The position numbers and the translations under genes were made by a program. The notes under the pieces are model-generated. The model was not told the DNA's origin and did no database searches. It worked only from the letters and a program-made list of their open reading frames with translations. 64,000 bases of DNA from Euptelea pleiosperma (taxonomy: Eukaryota > Streptophyta > Magnoliopsida > Ranunculales > Eupteleaceae): contig JASUTR010000247.1 of NCBI GenBank assembly GCA_035048495.1, positions 248,001-312,000 of the forward strand. Direction: 5' to 3'. Positions 45,420 through 59,150 of the stretch are shown one piece after another. Numbering within the stretch: position 1 is the first letter of the stretch; every line of letters begins with the position of its first letter.

Positions 45420-48400
45420 AAATGTGTTGAAACAATAGTAATGGAAGAGTTTGAGTCCAATTACGAGGTCCGATTGCGAAAAAGTCACAACTTATTGGCT
45501 TCTGAATGTAACACACAAACTGAGTCCAATTTGAGACGTTGACGCACGGATGGAGCTAACTTGTTTCGACTGTCCCGAATCTTGTTCCAATTACGAGGTC
45601 CGGTTGCGAAAAAGTCACAAGTTATAGGCTTCGGAATGTAACATACAAACTGAGTCCAATTTGAGACGTCGACGCACGGATGGAGTTAACATGTTTCGAC
45701 TGTCCCGAATCTTGTTTCAACACTTCAAATGTGTTGAAACAATAGTAATGGAAGAGTTTGAGTCCAATTATTAGGTCCGGTTGCAAAAAAGTCACAAGTT
45801 ATAGGCTTCAGAATGTAAATCACAAACTGAGTCCAATTAATGACATTGACGCACGGATGGAGCTAACTTGTTTCGACTGTCCCGAATCATGTTCCAACAC
45901 TTCAAATGTGTTGAAACAATAGTAATGGAAGAGTTTGAGTCCAATTACGAGGTCCGGTTGCGAAAAAGTCACAAGTTATAGGCTTCGGAATGTAACTCAC
46001 AAACTGAGTCCAATTTGAGACGTTGACGCACGGATGGAGCTAACTTGTTTCGACTGTCCCGAATCTTGTTCCAACACTTTAAATGTGTTGAAACAATAGT
46101 AATGGAAGAGTTTGAGTCCAATTACGAGGTCCAGTTGCGAAAAAGTCACAAGTTATAGGCTTCGGAATGTAACTCACAAACTGAGTCCAATTTGTGACGT
46201 TGACGCACGGATGGAGCTAATTTGTTTCGACTGTCTCGAATCTTGTTCCAACACTTCAAATGTTTTGAAACAATAGTAATGAAAGAGTTTGAGTAAAATT
46301 ATGAGGTCCGGTTGCGACAAAGTCACAATTTATAGGCTTCGGAATGTAACACACAAACTGAGTCCATTTTGAGACGTTGACGCACGGATGGACCTAACTT
46401 GTTTCGACTGTCACGAATCTTGTTCCAACACTTCAAATGTGTTGAAACAATAGTAATGGAAGAGTTTGAGTCCAATTACGAGGTCCGGTTGCGAAAAAGT
46501 CACAAGTTATAGGCTTCGGAATGTAACTCACAAACTGAGTCCAATTTGAGACGTTGACGCACGGATGGAGCTAACTTGTTTCGACTGTCCCGAATCTTGT
46601 TCCAACACTTTAAATGTGTTGAAACAATAGTAATGGAAGAGTTTGAGTCCAATTACGAGGTCCAGTTGCGAAAAAGTCACAAGTTATAGGCTTCGGAATG
46701 TAACTCACAAACTGAGTCCAATTTCTGACGTTGACGCACGGATAGAGCTAATTTGTTTCGACTGTCTCGAATCTTGTTCCAACACTTCAAATGTTTTGAA
46801 ACAATAGTAATGAAAGAGTTTGAGTAAAATTATGAGGTCCGGTTGCGACAAAGTAACAATTTATAGGCTTCGGAATGTAACTCACAAACTGAGTCCAATT
46901 TGAGACGTTGACGCACGGATGGAGCTAACTTGTTTCGACTGTCCCGAATCTTGTTCCAACACTTTAAATGTGTTGAAACAATAGTAATGGAAGAGTTTGA
47001 GTCCAATTACGAGGTCCAGTTGCGAAAAAGTCACAAGTTATAGGCTTCGGAATCTAACTCACATACTAAGTTCAATTTGTGACGTTGACGCACGGATGGA
47101 GCTAATTTTTTTCGACTGTCTCGAATCTTGTTCCAACACTTCAAATGTTTTGAAACAATAGTAATGAAAGAGTTTGAGTAAAATTAAGAGGTCCGGTTGC
47201 GACAAAGTCACAATTTATAGGCTTCGGAATGTAACACACAAACTGAGTCCATTTTGAGACGTTGACGCACGGATGGACCTAACTTGTTTCGACTGTCACG
47301 AATCTTGTTCCAAGACTTCAAATGTGTTGAAACAATAGTAATGGAATAGTTTGAGTCCAATTACGAGGTCCGATTGCGAAAAAGTCACAAGTTATAGGCT
47401 TCTGAATGTAACACACAAACTGAGTCCAATTAATGACATTGACGCACGGATGGAGCCAACTTGCTTCGACTGCTCCTAATCTTGTTCCAACACTTCAAAT
47501 GTGTTGAAACAATAGTAATGGAAGAGTATGAGTCCAATTACGAGGTCTGATTGCGAAAAAGTTACAAGTTATAGGCTTCTGAATGTAACACACAAACTTA
47601 GTCCAATTAATGACATTGACGCACGGATGGAGCCAACTTGCTTCGACTGCTCCTAATCTTGTTCCAACACTTCAAATGTGTTGAAACAATAGTAATGGAA
47701 GAGTATGAGTCCAATTACGAGGTCCGGTTGCGAAAAAGTCACAACTTATAGGCTTCTGAATGTAACACACAAACTGAGTCCATTTTGAGACGTTGACGCA
47801 CGGATGGACCTAACTTGTTTCGACTGTCACGAATCTTGTTCCAACACTTCAAATGTGTTGAAACAATAGTAATGGAAGAGTTTGAGTCCAATTACGAGGT
47901 CCGGTTGCGAAAAAGTCACAAGTTATAGGCTTCGGAATGTAAAACACAAACTGAATCCAATTTGAGACGTTGACGCACGAATGGAGCTAACATGTTTCGA
48001 CTGTCCCGAATCTTGTTCCAACATTCAAATGTGTTAAAACAATAGTAATGGAAGAGTTTGAGTCCAATTATGAGGTCCGGTTGCGAAAAAGTCACTAGTT
48101 ATAGGCTTCGGAATGTAACACACAAACTGAGTGCAATTAAACACATTGACGCACGGATGGAGCTAACTTGCTTCGACTGCCCCGAATCTTGTTCCAACAC
48201 TTCAAATATGTTGAAACAATAGTAATGGAAGAATTCGAGTCTAATTACGATGTCCGGTTGCGAAAAAGTAACAAGTTATAGGCTTCAGAATGTAACACAC
48301 AAACTGAGTCCAATTAAAGAAATTGACGCCCGGATTGAGCTAACTTGTTTCGACTGCCCCGAATCTTGTTCCAACACTTCAAATGTGTTGAAACAATAGT

Positions 48401-51342
48401 AATGGAAGAGTTTGAGTCCAATTACGAGGTCCGATTGCGAAAAAGTCACAACTTATTGGCTTCTGAATGTAACACACAAACTGAGTCCAATTTGAGACGT
48501 TGACGCACGGATGGAGCTAACTTGTTTCGACTGTCCCGAATCTTGTTCCAATTACGAGGTCCGGTTGCGAAAAAGTCACAAGTTATAGGCTTCGGAATGT
48601 AACATACAAACTGAGTCCAATTTGAGACGTCGACGCACGGATGGAGTTAACATGTTTCGACTGTCCCGAATCTTGTTTCAACACTTCAAATGTGTTGAAA
48701 CAATAGTAATGGAAGAGTTTGAGTCCAATTATTAGGTCCGGTTGCAAAAAAGTCACAAGTTATAGGCTTCAGAATGTAAATCACAAACTGAGTCCAATTA
48801 ATGACATTGACGCACGGATGGAGCTAACTTGTTTCGACTGTCCCGAATCATGTTCCAACACTTCAAATGTGTTGAAACAATAGTAATGGAAGAGTTTGAG
48901 TCCAATTACGAGGTCCGGTTGCGAAAAAGTCACAAGTTATAGGCTTCGGAATGTAACTCACAAACTGAGTCCAATTTGAGACGTTGACGCACGGATGGAG
49001 CTAACTTGTTTCGACTGTCCCGAATCTTGTTCCAACACTTTAAATGTGTTGAAACAATAGTAATGGAAGAGTTTGAGTCCAATTACGAGGTCCAGTTGCG
49101 AAAAAGTCACAAGTTATAGGCTTCGGAATGTAACTCACAAACTGAGTCCAATTTGTGACGTTGACGCACGGATGGAGCTAATTTGTTTCGACTGTCTCGA
49201 ATCTTGTTCCAACACTTCAAATGTTTTGAAACAATAGTAATGAAAGAGTTTGAGTAAAATTATGAGGTCCGGTTGCGACAAAGTCACAATTTATAGGCTT
49301 CGGAATGTAACACACAAACTGAGTCCATTTTGAGACGTTGACGCACGGATGGACCTAACTTGTTTCGACTGTCACGAATCTTGTTCCAACACTTCAAATG
49401 TGTTGAAACAATAGTAATGGAAGAGTTTGAGTCCAATTACGAGGTCCGGTTGCGAAAAAGTCACAAGTTATAGGCTTCGGAATGTAACTCACAAACTGAG
49501 TCCAATTTGAGACGTTGACGCACGGATGGAGCTAACTTGTTTCGACTGTCCCGAATCTTGTTCCAACACTTTAAATGTGTTGAAACAATAGTAATGGAAG
49601 AGTTTGAGTCCAATTACGAGGTCCAGTTGCGAAAAAGTCACAAGTTATAGGCTTCGGAATGTAACTCACAAACTGAGTCCAATTTCTGACGTTGACGCAC
49701 GGATAGAGCTAATTTGTTTCGACTGTCTCGAATCTTGTTCCAACACTTCAAATGTTTTGAAACAATAGTAATGAAAGAGTTTGAGTAAAATTATGAGGTC
49801 CGGTTGCGACAAAGTAACAATTTATAGGCTTCGGAATGTAACTCACAAACTGAGTCCAATTTGAGACGTTGACGCACGGATGGAGCTAACTTGTTTCGAC
49901 TGTCCCGAATCTTGTTCCAACACTTTAAATGTGTTGAAACAATAGTAATGGAAGAGTTTGAGTCCAATTACGAGGTCCAGTTGCGAAAAAGTCACAAGTT
50001 ATAGGCTTCGGAATCTAACTCACATACTAAGTTCAATTTGTGACGTTGACGCACGGATGGAGCTAATTTGTTTCGACTGTCTCGAATCTTGTTCCAACAC
50101 TTCAAATGTTTTGAAACAATAGTAATGAAAGAGTTTGAGTAAAATTAAGAGGTCCGGTTGCGACAAAGTCACAATTTATAGGCTTCGGAATGTAACACAC
50201 AAACTGAGTCCATTTTGAGACGTTGACGCACGGATGGACCTAACTTGTTTCGACTGTCACGAATCTTGTTCCAACACTTCAAATGTGTTGAAACAATAGT
50301 AATGGAATAGTTTGAGTCCAATTACGAGGTCCGATTGCGAAAAAGTCACAAGTTATAGGCTTCTGAATGTAACACACAAACTGAGTCCAATTAATGACAT
50401 TGACGCACGGATGGAGCCAACTTGCTTCGACTGCTCCTAATCTTGTTCCAACACTTCAAATGTGTTGAAACAATAGTAATGGAAGAGTATGAGTCCAATT
50501 ACGAGGTCTGATTGCGAAAAAGTTACAAGTTATAGGCTTCTGAATGTAACACACAAACTTAGTCCAATTAATGACATTGACGCACGGATGGAGCCAACTT
50601 GCTTCGACTGCTCCTAATCTTGTTCCAACACTTCAAATGTGTTGAAACAATAGTAATGGAAGAGTATGAGTCCAATTACGAGGTCCGGTTGCGAAAAAGT
50701 CACAACTTATAGGCTTCTGAATGTAACACACAAACTGAGTCCATTTTGAGACGTTGACGCACGGATGGACCTAACTTGTTTCGACTGTCACGAATCTTGT
50801 TCCAACACTTCAAATGTGTTGAAACAATAGTAATGGAAGAGTTTGAGTCCAATTACGAGGTCCGGTTGCGAAAAAGTCACAAGTTATAGGCTTCGGAATG
50901 TAAAACACAAACTGAATCCAATTTGAGACGTTGACGCACGAATGGAGCTAACATGTTTCGACTGTCCCGAATCTTGTTCCAACATTCAAATGTGTTAAAA
51001 CAATAGTAATGGAAGAGTTTGAGTCCAATTATGAGGTCCGGTTGCGAAAAAGTCACTAGTTATAGGCTTCGGAATGTAACACACAAACTGAGTGCAATTA
51101 AACACATTGACGCACGGATGGAGCTAACTTGCTTCGACTGCCCCGAATCTTGTTCCAACACTTCAAATATGTTGAAACAATAGTAATGGAAGAATTCGAG
51201 TCTAATTACGATGTCCGGTTGCGAAAAAGTAACAAGTTATAGGCTTCAGAATGTAACACACAAACTGAGTCCAATTAAAGAAATTGACGCCCGGATTGAG
51301 CTAACTTGTTTCGACTGCCCCGAATCTTGTTCCAACACTTCA
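45420..51342 (+). repeat. higher-order repeat B, two copies of a 2961-bp unit
   Basis: Landmarks repeat at an offset of 2961 (45581/48542; 47561/50522). The unit fits sixteen 177-bp monomers plus the 130-bp monomer less one base. The ends are approximate because flanking monomers are similar. Confidence 0.85.
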
Positions 51343-54300
51343 AATGTGTTGAAACAATAGTAATGGAAGAGTTTGAGTCCAATTACGAGGTCTGATTGCG
51401 AAAAAGTCACAACTTATTGGCTTCTGAATGTAACACACAAACTGAGTCCAATTTGAGACGTTGACGCACGGATGGAGCTAACTTGTTTCGACTGTCCCGA
51501 ATCTTGTTCCAATTACGAGGTCCGGTTGCGAAAAAGTCACAAGTTATAGGCTTCGGAATGTAACATACAAACTGAGTCCAATTTGAGACGTCGACGCACG
51601 GATGGAGTTAACATGTTTCGACTGTCCCGAATCTTGTTTCAACACTTCAAATGTGTTGAAACATAGTAATGGAAGAGTTTGAGTCCAATTATGAGGTCCG
51701 GTTGCGAAAAAGTCACAAGTTATAGGCTTCTGAATGTAACACACAAACTGAGTCCAATTTTAGACGTTGACGCATGGATGGAGCTAACTTGTTTCGACTG
51801 TCCCGAATCTTGTTCCAACACTTCAAATGTGTTGAAACAATAGTAATGGAATAGTTTGAGTCCAATTACGAGGTCTGATTGCGAAAAAGTTACAAGTTAT
51901 AGGCTTCTGAATGTAACACACAAACTTAGTCCAATTAATGACATTGACGCACGGATGGAGCCAACTTGCTTCGACTGCTCCTAATCTTGTTCCAACACTT
52001 CAAATGTGTTGAAACAATAGTAATGGAAGAGTATGAGTCCAATTACGAGGTCCGGTTGTGAAAAAGTCACAACTTATAGGCTTCTGAATGTAACACACAA
52101 ACTGAGTCCAATTTGAGGCGTTGACGCACGGATGGAGCTAACATGTTTCGACGGTCCCGAATCTTGTTTCAACACTTCAAATGTGTTGAAACATAGTAAT
52201 GGAAGAGTTTGAGTCCAATTATGAGATCCGGTTGCGAAAAAGTCACAAGTTATAGGCTTCTGAATGTAACACACAAACTGAGTCCAATTTTAGACGTTGA
52301 CGCACGGATGGAGCTAACTTGTTTCGACTGTCCCGATTCTTGTTCCAACACTTTAAATGTGTTGAAACAATAGTAATGGAAGAGTTTGAGTCCAATTACG
52401 AGGTCCAGTTGCGAAAAAGTCACAAGTTATAGGCTTCGGAATGTAACTCACAAACTGAGTTCAATTTGTGACGTTGACGCACGGATGGAGCTAATTTGTT
52501 TCGACTGTCTCGAATCTTGTTCCAACACTTCAAATATTTTGAAACAATAGTAATGAAAGAGTTTGAGTAAAATTATGAGGTCCGGTTGCGACAAAGTCAC
52601 AATTTATAGGCTTCGGAATGTAACACACAAACTGAGTCTATTTTGAGACGTTGACGCACGGATGGACCTAACTTGTTTCGACTGTCACGAATCTTGTTCC
52701 AACACTTCAAATGTGTTGAAACAATAGTAATAGAAGAGTTTGAGTCCAATTACGAGGTCCGGTTGCGAAAAAGTCACAAGTTATAGGCTTTGGAATGTAA
52801 AACACAAACTGAATCCAATTTGAGACGTTGACGTACGAATGGAGCTAACATGTTTCGACTGTCCCGAATCTTGTTCCAACATTCAAATGTGTTAAAACAA
52901 TAGTAATGGAAGAGTTTGAGTCCAATTATGAGGTCCGGTTGCGAAAAAGTCACTAGTTATAGGCTTCGGAATGTAACACACAAACTGAGTCCAATTAAAC
53001 ACATTGACGCACGGATGGAGCTAACTTGCTTCGACTGCCCCGAATCTTGTTCCAACACTTCAAATATGTTGAAACAATAGTAATGGAAGAATTCGAGTCT
53101 AATTACGATGTCCGGTTGCGAAAAAGTAACAAGTTATAGGCTTCAGAATGTAACACACAAACTGAGTCCAATTAAAGAAATTGACGCCCGGATTGAGCTA
53201 ACTTGTTTCGACTGCCCCGAATCTTGTTCCAACACTTCAAATGTGTTGAAACAATAGTAATGGAAGAGTTTGAGTCCAATTACGAGGTCTGATTGCGAAA
53301 AAGTCACAACTTATTGGCTTCTGAATGTAACACACAAACTGAGTCCAATTTGAGACGTTGACGCACGGATGGAGCTAACTTGTTTCGACTGTCCCGAATC
53401 TTGTTCCAATTACGAGGTCCGGTTGCGAAAAAGTCACAAGTTATAGGCTTCGGAATGTAACATACAAACTGAGTCCAATTTGAGACGTCGACGCACGGAT
53501 GGAGTTAACATGTTTCGACTGTCCCGAATCTTGTTTCAACACTTCAAATGTGTTGAAACATAGTAATGGAAGAGTTTGAGTCCAATTATGAGGTCCGGTT
53601 GCGAAAAAGTCACAAGTTATAGGCTTCTGAATGTAACACACAAACTGAGTCCAATTTTAGACGTTGACGCATGGATGGAGCTAACTTGTTTCGACTGTCC
53701 CGAATCTTGTTCCAACACTTCAAATGTGTTGAAACAATAGTAATGGAATAGTTTGAGTCCAATTACGAGGTCTGATTGCGAAAAAGTTACAAGTTATAGG
53801 CTTCTGAATGTAACACACAAACTTAGTCCAATTAATGACATTGACGCACGGATGGAGCCAACTTGCTTCGACTGCTCCTAATCTTGTTCCAACACTTCAA
53901 ATGTGTTGAAACAATAGTAATGGAAGAGTATGAGTCCAATTACGAGGTCCGGTTGTGAAAAAGTCACAACTTATAGGCTTCTGAATGTAACACACAAACT
54001 GAGTCCAATTTGAGGCGTTGACGCACGGATGGAGCTAACATGTTTCGACGGTCCCGAATCTTGTTTCAACACTTCAAATGTGTTGAAACATAGTAATGGA
54101 AGAGTTTGAGTCCAATTATGAGATCCGGTTGCGAAAAAGTCACAAGTTATAGGCTTCTGAATGTAACACACAAACTGAGTCCAATTTTAGACGTTGACGC
54201 ACGGATGGAGCTAACTTGTTTCGACTGTCCCGATTCTTGTTCCAACACTTTAAATGTGTTGAAACAATAGTAATGGAAGAGTTTGAGTCCAATTACGAGG

Positions 54301-55150
54301 TCCAGTTGCGAAAAAGTCACAAGTTATAGGCTTCGGAATGTAACTCACAAACTGAGTTCAATTTGTGACGTTGACGCACGGATGGAGCTAATTTGTTTCG
54401 ACTGTCTCGAATCTTGTTCCAACACTTCAAATATTTTGAAACAATAGTAATGAAAGAGTTTGAGTAAAATTATGAGGTCCGGTTGCGACAAAGTCACAAT
54501 TTATAGGCTTCGGAATGTAACACACAAACTGAGTCTATTTTGAGACGTTGACGCACGGATGGACCTAACTTGTTTCGACTGTCACGAATCTTGTTCCAAC
54601 ACTTCAAATGTGTTGAAACAATAGTAATAGAAGAGTTTGAGTCCAATTACGAGGTCCGGTTGCGAAAAAGTCACAAGTTATAGGCTTTGGAATGTAAAAC
54701 ACAAACTGAATCCAATTTGAGACGTTGACGTACGAATGGAGCTAACATGTTTCGACTGTCCCGAATCTTGTTCCAACATTCAAATGTGTTAAAACAATAG
54801 TAATGGAAGAGTTTGAGTCCAATTATGAGGTCCGGTTGCGAAAAAGTCACTAGTTATAGGCTTCGGAATGTAACACACAAACTGAGTCCAATTAAACACA
54901 TTGACGCACGGATGGAGCTAACTTGCTTCGACTGCCCCGAATCTTGTTCCAACACTTCAAATATGTTGAAACAATAGTAATGGAAGAATTCGAGTCTAAT
55001 TACGATGTCCGGTTGCGAAAAAGTAACAAGTTATAGGCTTCAGAATGTAACACACAAACTGAGTCCAATTAAAGAAATTGACGCCCGGATTGAGCTAACT
55101 TGTTTCGACTGCCCCGAATCTTGTTCCAACACTTCAAATGTGTTGAAACA
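51343..55150 (+). repeat. higher-order repeat C, two copies of a 1897-bp unit
   Basis: Offset 1897 is exact for several landmarks (51544/53441; 52074/53971). Diagnostic shared variants include GACGGTCCCG, TCCCGATTC and TTCAAATATTTTG. The ends are approximate. Confidence 0.85.
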
Positions 55151-55299
55151 ATAGTAATGGAAGAGTTTGAGTCCAATTTCGAGGTCCGATTGCGAAAAAG
55201 TCACAACTTATTGGCTTCTGAATGTAACACACAAACTGAGTCCAATTTGAGACGTTGACGCATGGATGGAGCTAACTTGTTTCGACTGTCCCGAATCTT

Positions 55300-58200
55300 G
55301 TTCCCATTACGAGGTCCGGTTGCGAAAAAGTCACAAGTTATAGGCTTCGGAATGTAACATACAAACTGAGTCCAATTTGAGACGTCGACGCACGGATGGA
55401 GTTAACATGTTTCGACTGTCCCGAATCTTGTTTCAACACTTCAAATGTGTTGAAACAATAGTAATGGAAGAGTTTGATTCCAATTATGAGGTCCGGTTGC
55501 AAAAAAGTCACAAGTTATAGGCTTCAGAATGTAAATCACAAACTGAGTCCAATTAATGACATTGACGCACGGATGGAGCTAACTTGTTTCGACTGTCCCG
55601 AATCTTGTTCCAACACTTTAAATGTGTTGAAACAATAGTAATGGAAGAGTTTGAGTCCAATTACGAGGTCCAGTTGCGAAAAAGTCAGAAGTTATAGGCT
55701 TCGGAATGTAACTCACAAACTGAGTCCAATTTGTGACGTTGACGCACGGATGGAGCTAATTTGTTTCGACTGTCTCGAATCTTGTTCCAACACTTCAAAT
55801 GTTTTGAAACAATAGTAATGAAAGAGTTTGAGTAAAATTATGAGGTCCGGTTGCGACAAAGTCACAATTTATAGGCTTCGGAATGTAACACTCAAACTGA
55901 GTCCATTTTGAGACGTTGACGCACGGATGGACCTAACTTGTTTCGACTGTCCCGAATCTTGTTCCAACATTCAAATGTGTTGAAACATAGTAATGGAAGA
56001 GTTTGAGTCCAATTATGAGGTCCGGTTGCGAAAAAGTCACAAGTTATAGGCTTCTGAATGTAACACACAAACTGAGTCCAATTTGAGACGTTGACGCACG
56101 GATGGAGCTAACTTGTTTCGACTGTCCCGAATCTTCTTCCAACACTTTAAATGTGTTGAAACAATAGTAATGGAAGAGTTTGAGTCCAATTACGAGGTCC
56201 AGTTGCGAAAAAGTCACAAGTTATAGGCTTCGGAATGTAACTCACAAACTAAGTTCAATTTATGACGTTGACGCACGGATGGAGCTAATTTGTTTCCACT
56301 GTCTCGAATCTTGTTCCAACACTTCAAATGTTTTGAATCAATAGTAATGAAAGAGTTTGAGTAAAATTAAGAGGTCCGGTTGCGACAAAGTCACAATTTA
56401 TAGGCTTCGGAATGTAACACACAAACTGAGTCCATTTTGAGACGTTGACGCACGGATGGACCTAACTTGTTTCGACTGTCACGAATCTTGTTCCAACACT
56501 TCAAATGTGTTGAAACAATAGTAATGGAATAGTTTGAGTCCAATTACGAGGTCCGATTGCGAAAAAGTCACATGTTATAGGCTTCTGAATGTAACACACA
56601 AACTGAGTCCAATTAATGACATTGACGCACGGATGGAGCCAACTTGCTTCGACTGCTCCTAATCTTGTTCCAACACTTCAAATGTGTTGAAACAATAGTA
56701 ATGGAAGAGTATGAGTCCAATTACGAGGTCCGATTGCGAAAAAGTTACAAGTTATAGGCTTCTGAATGTAACACACAAACTTAGTCCAATTAATGACATT
56801 GACGCACGGATGGAGCCAACTTGCTTCGACTGCTCCTAATCTTGTTCCAACACTTCAAATGTGTTGAAACAATAGTAATGGAAGAGTATGAGTCCAATTA
56901 CGAGGTCCGGTTGCGAAAAAGTCACAACTTATAGGCTTCTGAATGTAACACACAAACTGAGTCCAATTTGAGGCGTTGACGCACGGATGGAGCTAACATG
57001 TTTCGACTGTCCCGAATCTTGTTTCAACACTTCAAATGTGTTGAAACATAGTAATGGAAGAGTTTGAGTCCAATTATGAGGTCCGGTTGCGAAAAAGTCA
57101 CAAGTTATAGGCTTCTGAATGTAACACACAAACTGAGTCCAATTTGAGACGTTGACGCACGGATGGAGCTAACTTGTTTCGACTGTCCCGAATCTTGTTC
57201 CAACACTTTAAATGTGATGAAACAATAGTAATGGAAGAGTTTGAGTCCAATTACGAGGTCCGGTTGCGAAAAAGTCACAAGTTATAGGCTTCGGAATGTA
57301 ACTCACAAACTGAGTCCAATTTGAGACGTTGACGCACGGATGGAGCTAACTTGTTTCGACTCTCCCGAATCTTGTTCCAACACTTTAAATGTGTTGAAAC
57401 AATAGTAATGGAAGAGTTTGAGTCCAATTACGAGGTCCAGTTGCGAAAAAGTCACAAGTTATAGGCTTCGGAATGTAACTCACAAACTGAGTTCAATTTG
57501 TGACGTTGACGCACGGATGGAGCTAATTTGTTTCGACTGTCTCGAATCTTGTTCCAACACTTCAAATGTTTTGAAACAATAGTAATGAAAGAGTTTGAGT
57601 AAAATTATGAGGTCCGGTTGCGACAAAGTCACAATTTATAGGCTTCGGAATGTAACACTCAAACAGAGTCCATTTTGAGACGTTGACGCACGGATGGACC
57701 TAACTTGTTTCGACTGTCACGAATCTTGTTCCAACACTTCAAATGTGTTGAAACAATAGTAATGGAAGAGTTTGAGTCCAATTACGAGGTCCGGTTGCGA
57801 AAAAGTCACAAGTTATAGGCTTCGGAATGTAAAACACAAACTGAATCCAATTTGAGACGTTGACGCACGAATGGAGCTAACATGTTTCGACTGTCCCGAA
57901 TCTTGTTCCAACATTCAAATGTGTTAAAACAATAGTAATGGAAGAGTATGAGTCCAATTACGAGGTCCGATTGCGAAAAAGTCACAACTTATTGGCTTCT
58001 GAATGTAACACACAAACTGAGTCCAATTTGAGACGTTGACGCACGGATGGAGCTAACTTGTTTCGACTGTCCCGAATCTTCTTCCAACACTTCAAATGTG
58101 TTAAAACAATAGTAATGGAAGAGTTTGAGTCCAATTACGAGGTCCGGTTGCGAAAAAGTCACAAGTTATAGGCTTCGGAATGTAACACACAAACTGAGTC

Positions 58201-59150
58201 CAATTTGAGACGTTGACGCACGGATGGAGCTAACTTGTTTCGACTGTCCCGAATCTTGTTCCAACACTTCAAATGTGTTGAAACAATAGTAATGGAAGAG
58301 TTTGAGTCCAATTACGAGGTCCGGTTGCGAAAAAGTCACAAGTTATAGGCTTCGGAATGTAACACACAAACTGAGTCCAATTTGAGACGTCGACGCACGG
58401 ATGGAGTTAACATGTTTCGACTGTCCCGAATCTTGTTTCAACACTTCAAATGTGTTGAAACAATAGTAATGGAAGAGTTTGAGTCCAATTATGAGGTCCG
58501 GTTGCAAAAAAGTCACAAGTTATAGGCTTCAGAATGTAAATCACAAACTGAGTCCAATTAATGACATTGACGCACGGATGGAGCCAACTTGCTTCGACTG
58601 CTCCTAATCTTGTTCCAACACTTCAAATGTGTTGAAACAATAGTAATGGAAGAGTATGAGTCAATTACGAGGTCCGGTTGCGAAAAAGTCACAACTTATA
58701 GGCTTCTAAATGTAACACACAAACTGAGTCCAATTTGAGGTGTTGACGCACGGATGGAGCTAACATGTTTCGACTGTCCCGAATCTTGTTTCAACACTTC
58801 AAATGTGTTGAAACATAGTAATGGAAGAGTTTGAGTCCAATTATGAGGTCCGGTTGCGAAAAAGTCACAACTTATAGGCTTCTGAATGTAACACACAAAC
58901 TGAGTCCAATTAAAGAAATTGACACCCGGATTGAGCTAACTTGTTTCGACTGCCCCAAATCTTGTTCCAACACTTCAAATGTGTTGAAACAATAGTAATG
59001 GAAGAGTTTGAGTCCAATTACGAGGTCCGATTGCGAAAAAGTCACAACTTATTGGCTTCTGAATGTAACACACAAACTGAGTCCAATTTGAGACGTTGAC
59101 GCACGGATGGAGCTAACTTGTTTCGACTGTCCCGAATCTTGTTCCAATTA
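55300..59150 (+). repeat. satellite segment paralogous to both insertion sites
   Basis: Uninterrupted satellite that matches the flanks of both elements: 56742-57479 matches 1480-2217, sequence from 57480 matches sequence from 4814, about 55300-56771 matches about 6120-7597, and sequence from 58384 matches sequence from 39843. The empty sites are GTAAC at 57475-57479 and TGTAA at 56767-56771. Confidence 0.8.
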
